Of a stretch of DNA of 64,000 nt, positions 18,963-27,461 are shown piece by piece. Source of the stretch: Vreelandella populi (GTDB lineage: Bacteria; Pseudomonadota; Gammaproteobacteria; Pseudomonadales; Halomonadaceae). A model generated the notes under the pieces. It did no database searches, was not told the origin of the DNA, and saw nothing but the letters and a program-made list of their open reading frames with translations. Both the position numbers and the translations under genes were made by a program. The DNA is taken from contig NZ_RZHE01000014.1 of the NCBI RefSeq assembly GCF_003989825.1, forward strand, positions 62,001-126,000, given 5' to 3'. Every line of letters begins with the position of its first letter. The first letter of the stretch is position 1.

Positions 18963-19391
18963 ATGATGTTACGAAACATGGCAGTAGCGGCCGTTTTGGC
19001 CTTCCCGATGGTCGCCTTGGCGGAGACACCTAACGTAACGCCAGGCGAGTGGGAGTTCGTCAGCGTAACCAGTATTAGTGGCGATATGGACATTCCGGAT
19101 CAAACGGAAACCGAGCGCCAGTGCATTACCCAGGACGAGCTTGAAGGCGCTGAGTTCGGGTTTATCGAAGAAGAGGAAGGCTGCGAGCTTCTCAATCAGG
19201 CCATGAATGCTGATGGACTTTCCTACAGCATGGTATGTCGCGCAGAAGGCGGCGAAGCCACTATCGATGGAGAGATGAGCTTTATGGGCGAGCAGATCGA
19301 CGGCAGCGTTGATATTCTGACTCAATCGCCGATGGGCGAGCTGGCCATGAATACCTCGATTAAAGGCGAACGCGTTGGTGAGTGTGAATAA
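18963..19391 (+). CDS. DUF3617-type periplasmic protein
   Basis: The 142-residue protein has a signal peptide (MMLRNMAVAAVLAFPMVALA) and a mature sequence opening TPNVTPGEWEFVSVTSISG, then pairs of Cys (QCITQDEL, GCELL, MVCRAEGG, GECE) that could form disulfides. The pattern Gly-x-Trp-Glu followed by a conserved Cys fits the DUF3617 family, which is predicted to be periplasmic and has no known function. The protein is strongly acidic. It ends at a strong bidirectional terminator and stands alone, facing the RND genes. Confidence 0.75.
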   Translation: MMLRNMAVAAVLAFPMVALAETPNVTPGEWEFVSVTSISGDMDIPDQTETERQCITQDELEGAEFGFIEEEEGCELLNQAMNADGLSYSMVCRAEGGEATIDGEMSFMGEQIDGSVDILTQSPMGELAMNTSIKGERVGECE

Positions 19392-19410
19392 CCACTTGCG
19401 CTAGCTAGCC

Positions 19411-19441
19411 AAAAGGGCACCTCTATAGAGGTGCCCTTTTT
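19411..19441. terminator. Bidirectional terminator between the DUF3617 gene and the RND pump
   Basis: AAAAGGGCACCTCTA is followed at once by its exact inverted copy TAGAGGTGCCCTTTT (19411-19440), with an extra T at 19441. The A and T runs flank a GC-rich stem on both sides, so it can stop transcription arriving from either gene. Confidence 0.92.
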
Positions 19442-19454
19442 GGTTGACAGTCAA

Positions 19455-22400
19455 TTAATGCCCCGGATGGTCATACATGTGATTATCTGCGGGGGCGCTT
19501 GCAATCTCTGCTTCAAGCTGGCGTTTTACTGCCCCCGGCGAGCCGGTATGGCGTGCCAGAAGGTCATAGGCCACGGGCACCACCAACAGAGTGAACAGCG
19601 TCGCTGCGCCGACGCCCGCCATGATGACCGTGCCAATGACCAGGCGCGATTCAGCACCTGGGCCGCTTGAGAAGATCAGCGGTATGGCGCCTGCCATGGT
19701 CGTGATCGCAGTCATCAGAATAGGCCGCAGGCGTGTAACCGAGGCCTCGATCAGTGCGGTGCGAAAAGCTTTTCCCTCATCCCGAAGCTGATTGGCGAAC
19801 TCCACTATCAGGATGCCGTTCTTGGCGGCCAGACCGATGAGCAGCACCAGACCTACCTGGCTATAGATATTGAGCGACTGGCCGCTTAACAGCAGGGCAA
19901 GCAGGGCACCGCTCATGGCGAGCGGTACTGTAAGCATGATGACCAACGGGTGAATGAGGCTCTCAAACTGCGCGGCCAGCACCAGAAATACCACCACGGC
20001 GCCGAGTACCAGCAGGAACGTCGTCGCGCCGCTGGCCTGCTGGAAATCCCGCGAGGGGCCGGCCACATTGGTTTGCGCCTCCTCGGGGAGTAGGCGTTCG
20101 GCGGCATCTTCAAGGTAGGCAAGCGCCTCGCCCAGCGGATAGCCATCGGCCAGATTGGCCTCAATGGTAATCGCCCGAATGCGATCAAAACGGTTAAGCG
20201 TACTGGCGCCAGCAAAATCGGAAAGCGTCACCAGGCTTGCCAGGGGAATCAGAGCGCCGGAGCGAGCCGAACGCACCTGAATGTTATCCAACGCGCGGGG
20301 GCTGTTCTGGCGGGCACGATCGCCCTCTACGATCACATCATACTCTTCGCCATCGTCTACATAGCGGGTAACATTACGCCCACCCAGCAGCACTTCCAGC
20401 GTGCGACCGATTTCCGTTACCGTCACGCCAAGAGCCGCGGCACGTTCATAGTTGATATCCACACGAAGCTGCGGCTGCGTTTCATTGTAGTTGCTTTCCA
20501 GCGCGGCCAGACGTGGGTTATCTTCTCGGACATGGTCGATGAGTATGTCGCGCCAGCGGGCAATTTCCTCATAGGTGCCGCCGCCCAGCACAAACTGCAC
20601 GGGTTTTTGCGTGCGCTGCCCAAACCCCTGGCGCATGACCGGAAACGCCTGAACGCCAGGTAGCGCTCTTAACTGTGTGCGCACGTCCTCCATAATTTCC
20701 CAGGCGCTGCGACGGCTTCCCCAATCAGCCATGTTGATGATGATAAAACCGCTGTTGAAGTTTTCGATATTGCCAAACCCACGCGGCGCACGAACCACGA
20801 CCCGCTCAAATTCACCGGCTTCGATAAACGGCGTCAGGCGTGCTTCAATTTCATCCATGTAGTCCATCATGTAATCAAAGGTGGCGCCTTCGGGGCCGTT
20901 CACCAGCACAATGAAATTGCCCCGGTCTTCCTGCGGCGTGTACTCATTGGGTAGCTGAGTAGCCATCCAGGCCGTCATGGCCATCAGCAGGAAAAATAGT
21001 CCGACCACCAGCCAGCGATTATCCAGCAACCATTCCAGCAAGCGCTGATAACGTTGTTGGGTGGCATCGAGAAGCCGTTGCACGCCTTTGCCAATGCGGC
21101 TGTCGTGCATGCCTGGCTTGAGAATCTTGGAGGCCATCATGGGGGTGAGTGTGAGCGCCAGCAGGGTCGAGAAAACCACGGCGGCGGCCATGGTCAGGGC
21201 AAACTCGGAAAAAAGCCGTCCAATATCGCCTTGTAACATGCTTAACGGCACAAAGACCGCGACCAGTACCAGCGTGGTGGCAATCACCGCAAAGGCGATT
21301 TGACGGGTGCCGCGAAAGGCAGCGACCAGCGGTGTCTCGCCATAGTCGTGCATGCGGCGATTAATGTTTTCCAGTACCACGATGGCATCATCGACAATCA
21401 GGCCGATGGCCAGTACCAGGGCCAGCAGGGTCAGCAGGTTGATGGAGAAGTTCATCACGGCAAGCGCGGTGAATGCGCCAATGACCGCAATAGGCACGGT
21501 AACGGCAGGTATCAAGGTAGTGCGCAGGTTGCCCAGAAACAGAAAGATCACCACCACGACCAGACACATGGCGATAAATAACGTCATCACGACCTGATCA
21601 ATGGCGCCGGATACAAATACTGAAGCGTCGTAATTCAGGCTAAGGGTCATGCCGTCGGGCAGGGTGGTTTGAAGGCGGGCAAGCTCACCCTGAACCGCCT
21701 CGGAAAGCTCAATAATATTGGCGGTTGACTGCATGATCATGCCAAGGCCCACCATGGGTATACCGTTGGCTCGGAATACGGAGCGGTCTTCTACCGAGCC
21801 GACTTCGACTCTCGCCACATCAGCCAAGCGTACCAGGTAGCCGTTTTCGCTTTGGCTAAGCGCCAGACGCTTGAAGTCATCGGCAGTGGCGAAGCTGCGC
21901 GGCAGGCGAACAATAAACTGGCGGTCTTCCGATTCGAGAGAGCCTGCCGGTAACTCGACGTTCTCAGCGCGTAGCGCATCTTCGATATCGCCAACGGTCA
22001 AGCCGCGTGCGGCAAGGGCATTGCGGTTTAACCAGACGCGCATGGCGTAGTCGCGCCCGCCGCCTACCCGAACCCGAGCCACACCCGGCTGAACGGAAAG
22101 GCTATCGACCAGAAAGCGGTTGGCATAATCGGTCAGTTCGGTGATCGAATAATCGGCGCCTGACAGGCTTAGCCAGACAACGATCTCTTCGCTGCTATCT
22201 GCCTTGGTGACTTCCGGGGTATCGGCGTCGTCCGGCAGGTTACGCAAGGCGCCCGAGATGCGGTCACGAATATCATTGGCAGCCGCGTTGATATCCATAT
22301 CAATGCTGAATTCGATTTCAATGCGTGAACGGCCGTCCTCACTTTGTGAGGTAATCAGCTCGATACCTTCAACGCCTGCAATCCTGTCTTCGAGCACCTG

Positions 22401-22592
22401 GGTAATCCGCGTTTCAACCACGTTGGCAGCAGCACCTGGGTAGCGGGTATCAATGCTGACAATAGGAGGGTCCACGGTGGGATACTCCTGTAGCGGAAGC
22501 CGATCAAGGGCTAGCAGGCCAAAAGCGATAATCAGTGCGGCAATCACCATGGCAAGCACGGGCCGCTGAACGGAGATATCCGATAGGCGCAT
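19455..22592 (-). CDS. RND-family multidrug efflux transporter (HAE1 type)
   Basis: The 1045-residue inner-membrane pump has the AcrB/MexF architecture: TM1 near residues 11-30, a large periplasmic porter loop, TM2-TM6, a second loop and TM7-TM12. The proton-relay pair Asp401-Asp402 lies in GLIVDDAIVVLENI on TM4. The N-terminus MRLSDISVQRPVLAMVIAALI is typical. It exports hydrophobic compounds using the proton gradient, with the adaptor encoded directly upstream and an outer-membrane TolC-type channel that is not in this window. The C-terminus has four His in its last ~11 residues. Translation is coupled to the adaptor (TGATG). Confidence 0.95.
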   Translation of the reverse strand: MRLSDISVQRPVLAMVIAALIIAFGLLALDRLPLQEYPTVDPPIVSIDTRYPGAAANVVETRITQVLEDRIAGVEGIELITSQSEDGRSRIEIEFSIDMDINAAANDIRDRISGALRNLPDDADTPEVTKADSSEEIVVWLSLSGADYSITELTDYANRFLVDSLSVQPGVARVRVGGGRDYAMRVWLNRNALAARGLTVGDIEDALRAENVELPAGSLESEDRQFIVRLPRSFATADDFKRLALSQSENGYLVRLADVARVEVGSVEDRSVFRANGIPMVGLGMIMQSTANIIELSEAVQGELARLQTTLPDGMTLSLNYDASVFVSGAIDQVVMTLFIAMCLVVVVIFLFLGNLRTTLIPAVTVPIAVIGAFTALAVMNFSINLLTLLALVLAIGLIVDDAIVVLENINRRMHDYGETPLVAAFRGTRQIAFAVIATTLVLVAVFVPLSMLQGDIGRLFSEFALTMAAAVVFSTLLALTLTPMMASKILKPGMHDSRIGKGVQRLLDATQQRYQRLLEWLLDNRWLVVGLFFLLMAMTAWMATQLPNEYTPQEDRGNFIVLVNGPEGATFDYMMDYMDEIEARLTPFIEAGEFERVVVRAPRGFGNIENFNSGFIIINMADWGSRRSAWEIMEDVRTQLRALPGVQAFPVMRQGFGQRTQKPVQFVLGGGTYEEIARWRDILIDHVREDNPRLAALESNYNETQPQLRVDINYERAAALGVTVTEIGRTLEVLLGGRNVTRYVDDGEEYDVIVEGDRARQNSPRALDNIQVRSARSGALIPLASLVTLSDFAGASTLNRFDRIRAITIEANLADGYPLGEALAYLEDAAERLLPEEAQTNVAGPSRDFQQASGATTFLLVLGAVVVFLVLAAQFESLIHPLVIMLTVPLAMSGALLALLLSGQSLNIYSQVGLVLLIGLAAKNGILIVEFANQLRDEGKAFRTALIEASVTRLRPILMTAITTMAGAIPLIFSSGPGAESRLVIGTVIMAGVGAATLFTLLVVPVAYDLLARHTGSPGAVKRQLEAEIASAPADNHMYDHPGH

Positions 22593-23659
22593 CAGCGGTC
22601 TGCCTCCAGCAAAGCACGAATGCCTGTCTCGTCATCCGCTATGCCCAGCACGCGTACTTCCAGACCATCTCTGGCAAGCTGTAAGCCATGCACGACCACC
22701 AAGTCGCCTGCCGCCACGCCTTCCAGAATCTCGACATCGCCATAGCGGCGCTCGCCGATCACCACCGCTTTTCTTTCCAGGCGCGCGGTGTCGCTGTCCT
22801 GGTTGATCAGCATGACATAGTGCTGGTCGCCGCTGGGCTCCAGGGCGGCTTCGGGCAGTATCACGGCATCCCGAACCCGCTGCTGTACGATTACTTCCAT
22901 CAGCATGCCAGGGCGAAGCCGCAGGTCGGGGTTTTCAAGCTCGGCACGTATATCAACGCTTCTTGATACCGGGTCAATTCGAGTACCAATGCTGGCAATT
23001 TGCCCGCTGAATACCTCATCGGGGTAGGCCGCTGTGGTGGCGATCAGCGAGAGCCCGGTGGAAAGGCGTCCGAGAAAACTTTCCGGCACGCTAAAGTCGA
23101 GTTTCATCACATCAAGCTTATCAAGCGTGACCAGCGCCATGCCCGGCGTCACTAACGTTCCTGTGCTGATGTTACGAAAACCCACGCGACCACTGAAGGG
23201 CGCCTTGATCTGGTAATTGGCCAGGCGCGCCTCCAGTGCATGGATATTCGCCTGGGCCTGGCGCAGCTGGGCTTGAAAGTCTTCAACATCGGCGCGGGGT
23301 GCCAGATTACGCTCCTGAAGTTGCGTGGTACGGCCAAGCGCGTTGCGCCGTTCGTCACTGATCGCCTGGGCCGAGCGTAGCTGAGCCTGCTCTTCTGCGT
23401 CCTCTAGGCGTACCAGTAGCTGCCCTTGCTCTACCTGTTGGCCGTCCTGAAAGTTAATCTCCGCGACGATGTCGGTCACTGTGGCTGAAAGCGTTACGCT
23501 TTCATCGGCATGCAATGTGCCAAGCGCCTCCAGCGGGTCGGACCAGGTGGCCATCTCGGCGCGGCTACCGATAACGGAAGGTAGCGCTTGCCCAAGGGCG
23601 GGGCCGGAAAGAAGGAGAATGGCTAGAACGCTTAGATACTGTCGGACATGCACGTGCAT
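22592..23659 (-). CDS. RND efflux periplasmic adaptor (membrane fusion protein)
   Basis: The 355-residue protein has a signal peptide (LSVLAILLLSGPALGQA), then the half-lipoyl and coiled-coil hairpin (about residues 55-160, QVEQGQLLVRLEDAEEQAQLR). Beta-barrel and membrane-proximal domains follow (APFSGRVGFRNISTGTLVTPG, then RPGMLMEVIVQQR). It bridges the RND pump to an outer-membrane channel. It lacks a lipobox Cys, so it is probably periplasmic or anchored by an uncleaved signal. No local regulator gene is adjacent. Confidence 0.94.
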   Translation of the reverse strand: MHVHVRQYLSVLAILLLSGPALGQALPSVIGSRAEMATWSDPLEALGTLHADESVTLSATVTDIVAEINFQDGQQVEQGQLLVRLEDAEEQAQLRSAQAISDERRNALGRTTQLQERNLAPRADVEDFQAQLRQAQANIHALEARLANYQIKAPFSGRVGFRNISTGTLVTPGMALVTLDKLDVMKLDFSVPESFLGRLSTGLSLIATTAAYPDEVFSGQIASIGTRIDPVSRSVDIRAELENPDLRLRPGMLMEVIVQQRVRDAVILPEAALEPSGDQHYVMLINQDSDTARLERKAVVIGERRYGDVEILEGVAAGDLVVVHGLQLARDGLEVRVLGIADDETGIRALLEADR

Positions 23660-23740
23660 CGGCTTCTCTATAGTGGGCTCGGTGAATATTTTTTATATTG
23701 CGTAATTAAGCACGAAGAAAATTTCATCCCTACCTTGAGC

Positions 23741-23749
23741 TGTTAAAAT
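23741..23749 (+). promoter_or_regulatory. Candidate extended -10 promoter for the YhiN-type gene
   Basis: TGTTAAAAT in the 125-bp gap between the divergent adaptor gene and the flavoprotein gene fits an extended -10 (TG, one base, TAAAAT). The same TGTTAAAAT string occurs 85 bp upstream of rpe (41535-41543). Confidence 0.35.
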
Positions 23750-23784
23750 ACGCGTTCTTTTATCTGTCAAAGAGCTATTTTTTT

Positions 23785-24969
23785 ATGGTTTATGATGTCG
23801 TGGTTATTGGCGCTGGTGCTGCAGGTTTAATGTGCGCAGCACAGGCAGGATACGCTGGTCGGCGTGTGCTGGTGCTTGATCATGCCAATAAAGCCGGTAA
23901 AAAAATACTCATGTCGGGCGGGGGCCGGTGTAACTTTACCAACCTTGGAACGACACCTCAGCACTTTTACTCTGAAAACCCCTATTTTTGTATTTCGGCC
24001 CTCAAGCGCTATCGCCCTGAACATTTTGTCGAACTGGTTGATCGGCACGGTGTGGAGTATGTGGAAAAGGCGCCAGGGCAGCTGTTCTGTGCCACATCAG
24101 CCAAAGAGATACTTCGCGTTCTGCAAACCGAGTGTGAATGGGCCGGTGTGGAAATCAGACTTCAAACGCAGATTACCCGCGTTGAACGACACGGTGAAGG
24201 CATTCGTCTGGCTACATCATTGGGTAGGGTGGATGCCGGTGTGGTTGTGGTCGCCAGTGGCGGTTTATCAATCCCGACCATGGGCGCTACCGGGTTTGGC
24301 TATGAGCTTGCTCGCCAGTTTGGCCTGGAAGTGCTGCCAACCCGGCCGGGGCTTGTGCCTTTCACCTTGAGTGATGCATGGAAAGCGAGGTGCGCAGAGC
24401 TGTCGGGTGTTAGCTTGCCAGTGGCAGTGAGTAGTGGAGAAAGGCGCTTTGTTGAACCCATGCTGTTTACCCATCGAGGCTTGTCAGGGCCTTCCGTGCT
24501 GCAGATATCCAGTGTATGGCAGCCAGGCAGCACCATCGAGATTGATTTATTACCCTCTGAGAATGCCGCCGATTCATTGCGCTACGCGCGTGAGACCACT
24601 CCTAAACGCCAAGTATCAACGTGGCTGGGCGAGCGTTTCCCCAAACGTTTTGCACAGGCGCTGCTTGAGTGGTATCCCGATACCCACGTAAGCAAACCGC
24701 TGGCTCAATACAGTAATGACGAGCTGGATCAATGGGCCTGCCGGCTAAATCAGTGGCAGCTCAAACCAGCGGGAACGGAAGGGTGGCGCACGGCAGAAGT
24801 CACGATGGGGGGCGTTAGTACGGAAATGATTTCGTCGAAAACCTTTGAGGTGAAGGATGTACCTCAGCTGCGGTTTATTGGCGAAGTGCTGGATGTGACG
24901 GGCGAACTGGGCGGGTATAACTTCCAGTGGGCGTGGGCGAGTGGTGTAGCCTGTGGTCAGGCCTGCTAG
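23785..24969 (+). CDS. YhiN/HI0933-family NAD(P)/FAD-dependent oxidoreductase
   Basis: The 394-residue flavoprotein opens with the dinucleotide-binding VIGAGAAGLMCAAQAGYAGR and then GKKILMSGGGRCNFTN, the signature of the HI0933/YhiN family (BaiN-like). VVASGGLSIPTMGATGFGY and the C-terminal FAD motif ELGGYNFQWAWASG are also diagnostic. The physiological substrate in most bacteria is not established. TAG ends the gene inside CTAG, the first bases of the repeat element at 24966. It is transcribed away from the RND pair. Confidence 0.9.
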   Translation: MVYDVVVIGAGAAGLMCAAQAGYAGRRVLVLDHANKAGKKILMSGGGRCNFTNLGTTPQHFYSENPYFCISALKRYRPEHFVELVDRHGVEYVEKAPGQLFCATSAKEILRVLQTECEWAGVEIRLQTQITRVERHGEGIRLATSLGRVDAGVVVVASGGLSIPTMGATGFGYELARQFGLEVLPTRPGLVPFTLSDAWKARCAELSGVSLPVAVSSGERRFVEPMLFTHRGLSGPSVLQISSVWQPGSTIEIDLLPSENAADSLRYARETTPKRQVSTWLGERFPKRFAQALLEWYPDTHVSKPLAQYSNDELDQWACRLNQWQLKPAGTEGWRTAEVTMGGVSTEMISSKTFEVKDVPQLRFIGEVLDVTGELGGYNFQWAWASGVACGQAC

Positions 24970-25129
24970 GGCCCTGCCTGAAAAGTGCCTGCGCTCGACA
25001 TCACGGCGTTAAAAACCGGCTCGAGCGCGAGTCCGATCAGAATATTCATTTACAATCTGTAAACTCCGTTTCTTCGCCGATTTTTGCCTTGTTCTGACTT
25101 CGCTCGCCGACTTTTCAGCCAGCGCCTAG
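24966..25129. repeat. Dispersed palindromic repeat, long copy (about 164 bp)
   Basis: The left end CTAGGGCCCTGCCTGAAAAG (from 24966) and the right end CTTTTCAGCCAGCGCCTAG (25111-25129) are imperfect inverted copies. The interior holds a TTTAC/GTAAA mini-palindrome. A 9-bp hairpin CTAGGCTGC/GCAGCCTAG (25126-25148) overlaps the right end. The compact element at 42343-42394 shares the same ends (TCTGTCTGAAA and CTTTTCAGACAGAGCCTAG). The left CTAG contains the stop codon of the flavoprotein gene. It has no coding capacity. Confidence 0.7.
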
Positions 25130-25153
25130 GCTGCAGTAGGCAGCCTAGCAAAC

Positions 25154-25456
25154 TCAGGTCGCGATTTTAGTCAGTAGCTTGAATTTGCGAAACATCATGT
25201 AGCCTGCCAGCCCTTTACGAGCCGCTGCCATAATGCCCCCCGGGCGGCGTACAAACTTGTACGCAAGCAAGCCGCCGGCCGCATAAAGCGGTAGCTTGAT
25301 ACTGCGCCAGTTTTGATCGAGCGGGGAGGTTGAGCGTTGCAAATAGTCGCTACAAACTAATATATCAATGCGCTGCTGCTCTAATTGAGCCAATAGAGCC
25401 GCTTTACGTTCGGCGCGACTTAATGGCTCAGCGCTCTTGTCGATTTGTTTCGTCAT
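25154..25456 (-). CDS. YqjK-like protein
   Basis: The 100-residue protein has a charged N-terminal helix (LSRAERKAALLAQLEQQRIDIL), a central hydrophobic segment near residues 52-68 (SIKLPLYAAGGLLAYKFV) and a basic C-terminus. Size, composition and place downstream of yqjD-yqjE match YqjK. ATG 25456 has GAGGTGA upstream, inside the end of the yqjE-like gene, giving a 29-base overlap and likely translational coupling. Function is unknown; E. coli homologues are stationary-phase membrane proteins. Confidence 0.75.
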   Translation of the reverse strand: MTKQIDKSAEPLSRAERKAALLAQLEQQRIDILVCSDYLQRSTSPLDQNWRSIKLPLYAAGGLLAYKFVRRPGGIMAAARKGLAGYMMFRKFKLLTKIAT

Positions 25457-25835
25457 CGTCTCTCACCTCAAGCAGAGCGCGGTCAGCTGCGAGCTGTTTA
25501 AGCGTTTCTTTTAACAGCGTATGTCGCCTGGCCTGATGAGCTGCTATAACCGCCAAGAGTAGACTTGCCCCAATCAGTACACCTGCACTTGCGCCGATTG
25601 CCAATAGCCGGTAAGAGTCCCAGAAAATGACTACTACCAAGGCAGTCAGAGTGGCAACCCCCAGCAATAAAAGCAGTAGGCTGGCACCTGCCAGGAGTAT
25701 CAGGGTCAAAAGACGTGCGCGCTCTTCCTCAAGTTCCAAAACCGCCAAACGCAGGCGGGTTTCACTGTTAGCAACCAGTGATTTCAGCAGGCGTTTGGCG
25801 GCGGAAAATACGCGTTGGGTTGGACCCAAAGACAT
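25428..25835 (-). CDS. YqjE / phage-holin-III-superfamily membrane protein
   Basis: The 135-residue protein has two strong membrane helices near residues 42-62 (LLTLILLAGASLLLLLLGVA) and 78-100 (LLAIGASAGVLIGASLLLAV), with charged ends. This matches the YqjE family, often labelled phage holin family although it is chromosomal and not a lysis gene. It overlaps the DUF883 gene by one base (TAATG) and yqjK by 29 bases, so the three form one unit. Confidence 0.82.
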   Translation of the reverse strand: MSLGPTQRVFSAAKRLLKSLVANSETRLRLAVLELEEERARLLTLILLAGASLLLLLLGVATLTALVVVIFWDSYRLLAIGASAGVLIGASLLLAVIAAHQARRHTLLKETLKQLAADRALLEVRDDDETNRQER

Positions 25836-26167
25836 TAGCGGCGACCGAGCAGCATACCTACCAGTACACCAACGGCAGTACCGATGCCGATGCTTGACCA
25901 GGGATTCTCGCGCACGTAGCGGTCACAGCATTCAACCTGATCAGAAATGGTTTCGCGGGTGTCATCATAAAGGCGCTCGCCACGGGCTTCCAACTGAGCA
26001 CGGGCTTTTTTCAAGCGGCTTTCAGCGCGGGCGCGAAGATCGCTCATTTCGCCACTGGCATCCTTGGAGGTCGCATTTACCAGTTCTTCAACCGTGTCGC
26101 TCAGGTGACGTAGATCTTCTTTGAGCTGATCTGCACGGGAGTCGCTACCGAATTGACGTTTAGCCAT
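25835..26167 (-). CDS. DUF883 family protein (ElaB/YqjD-like)
   Basis: The 110-residue protein has a long amphipathic, coiled-coil-prone N-terminal part (about residues 10-80). It ends with the C-terminal membrane anchor RENPWSSIGIGTAVGVLVGMLLGRR, the hallmark of the ElaB/YqjD/YgaM family. E. coli YqjD and ElaB are tail-anchored inner-membrane proteins that bind ribosomes in stationary phase. It is the first gene of the yqjD-yqjE-yqjK unit. Two adjacent Cys (ECCDRY) in the linker are a local detail. Confidence 0.87.
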   Translation of the reverse strand: MAKRQFGSDSRADQLKEDLRHLSDTVEELVNATSKDASGEMSDLRARAESRLKKARAQLEARGERLYDDTRETISDQVECCDRYVRENPWSSIGIGTAVGVLVGMLLGRR

Positions 26168-26260
26168 TGTGTCTTCCTTGGACGAATGAATGTTTAACCT
26201 ATATCAGCATAGCAGCCAACAACTGATAGACAAGGCGATTTTACGATTGGTTCCATTGCC

Positions 26261-27295
26261 TTAGCGGTTCAAGCCCGTGGCACTGAATAATGGGTTTAAA
26301 CTAAAACCGATACTCAGACGGTGCACGCTGTTGTCATAGTCAATCATGCTTTCCCCGTACCCATAATAGTACTGCATGTGGGCACGCAAGTTGCCAAAGG
26401 TAGGCCAGCTGTAATCAAGCTGCACGCCGTGGTGGTCCGCACTTGGGTTGCCGCGCCACTGGGCGCTTATTTCATGGTTATTGTTAAGCCGCTTGGCAAG
26501 TCGAATGTCGCCATAGCCCATATAGCGATCAATATCCGGGTTGTCATCATCATTATCAGACTCCGGAACACGCCAGTGCGGGGCCAGTGTCAGCGCCCAA
26601 TCGCCGCGCTGGAAAATACTTTCCAGATAAACACGGTTCCAACTGCGCGAGAGCGGGTCAGAACGCCCGTTGGACTGGTGATTGAAAGAAACACGATTAC
26701 GCGTATTTACCCAGCCCAACGCACTCCAGGCGTTATCGAAATCGATAAAGATTTCGGGCTCATAGTTGGTTTCCCGAAAGGGGGACGAGGCATCGGTATT
26801 ATATGCCTGCCACCAGCTACGTTGGGTGTAGCCGAAATAAACGTCACCCACTTCGCCAAAAATATCTTCGGCCAGGTTCACCTTGACGCTTAACTGAAAC
26901 TTGACTTCGTTACTGCCGGGCGATGAATCGGTGGTGATATTTTTGAAGTTTTCTTCATTCTGCCTGGAGTTATAACTGACAGGGAAAAGATAGTTAGTGC
27001 GATGGGTGGTAATCGAAAACGGGTTGCGAGTGGATTCCTGCTCCAACTGCCGGCGTTCATTAAGGTCTTCACGTGCAAGCGTTTCCGGTTGCATGTCAAA
27101 CGGCACGCTTTCTGACGAAATATTATCCGACGTTTCAGCGTCATGCAGCTGTTGGCGAAGTTGATAGAGCTCGCTATCAAGCTCGCGAATACGCGCCTCA
27201 ATCTCGTCTTTTGAATCGGCCAGAGCAGTGTTACTCAATGCTTCAGCGCTTAGCAGGGTCATCAAACTTACACACAGCAGTTTTCGGGTAACCAT
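26261..27295 (-). CDS. pldA: Outer membrane phospholipase A
   Basis: PldA is an outer-membrane beta-barrel that hydrolyses phospholipids misplaced in the outer leaflet and needs calcium and dimerisation. The protein has a signal peptide, then a coiled-coil-like insert of about 50 residues, then the barrel. The catalytic set is visible as His206, Ser208 and Asn220 in NHQSNGRSDPLSRSWNR, with the exact spacing of E. coli His142, Ser144 and Asn156. RTNYLFPVSYN near residue 100 is also typical. ATG 27295 (344 aa) is chosen over an upstream TTG at 27310. It is longer than E. coli PldA (289 aa) because of the N-terminal insert. Confidence 0.93.
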   Translation of the reverse strand: MVTRKLLCVSLMTLLSAEALSNTALADSKDEIEARIRELDSELYQLRQQLHDAETSDNISSESVPFDMQPETLAREDLNERRQLEQESTRNPFSITTHRTNYLFPVSYNSRQNEENFKNITTDSSPGSNEVKFQLSVKVNLAEDIFGEVGDVYFGYTQRSWWQAYNTDASSPFRETNYEPEIFIDFDNAWSALGWVNTRNRVSFNHQSNGRSDPLSRSWNRVYLESIFQRGDWALTLAPHWRVPESDNDDDNPDIDRYMGYGDIRLAKRLNNNHEISAQWRGNPSADHHGVQLDYSWPTFGNLRAHMQYYYGYGESMIDYDNSVHRLSIGFSLNPLFSATGLNR

Positions 27296-27461
27296 CAAGG
27301 TGGCTCGCAAAATAAGGGGAAACGATTATCAGCGTTGTTTCTATACACGCTGTGCGTGTAAGTCAACTTCTGTTCATTGCGCTTATCAATATAACACCTG
27401 ACAATGGCGGCTATTTCCGTATCGGCGGGTTTCTTGGTGTCTGTTGAGGGGCGCATCCAAC

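Noticed and set aside
21054..21597. Plus-strand open frames inside the RND pump gene
   Set aside because: They are codon-bias shadows of the 1045-residue gene, with no ribosome-binding sites and low-complexity His/Gln or Ala/Arg composition.
25126..25148. CTAGGCTGC/GCAGCCTAG hairpin as a terminator
   Set aside because: No T-run follows on either strand; it is better described as part of the repeat element.
25428..25835. Holin gene as a sign of a prophage
   Set aside because: The holin-like annotation reflects membrane topology only. The gene sits in the chromosomal yqjD-yqjE-yqjK set, and there are no phage genes around it.
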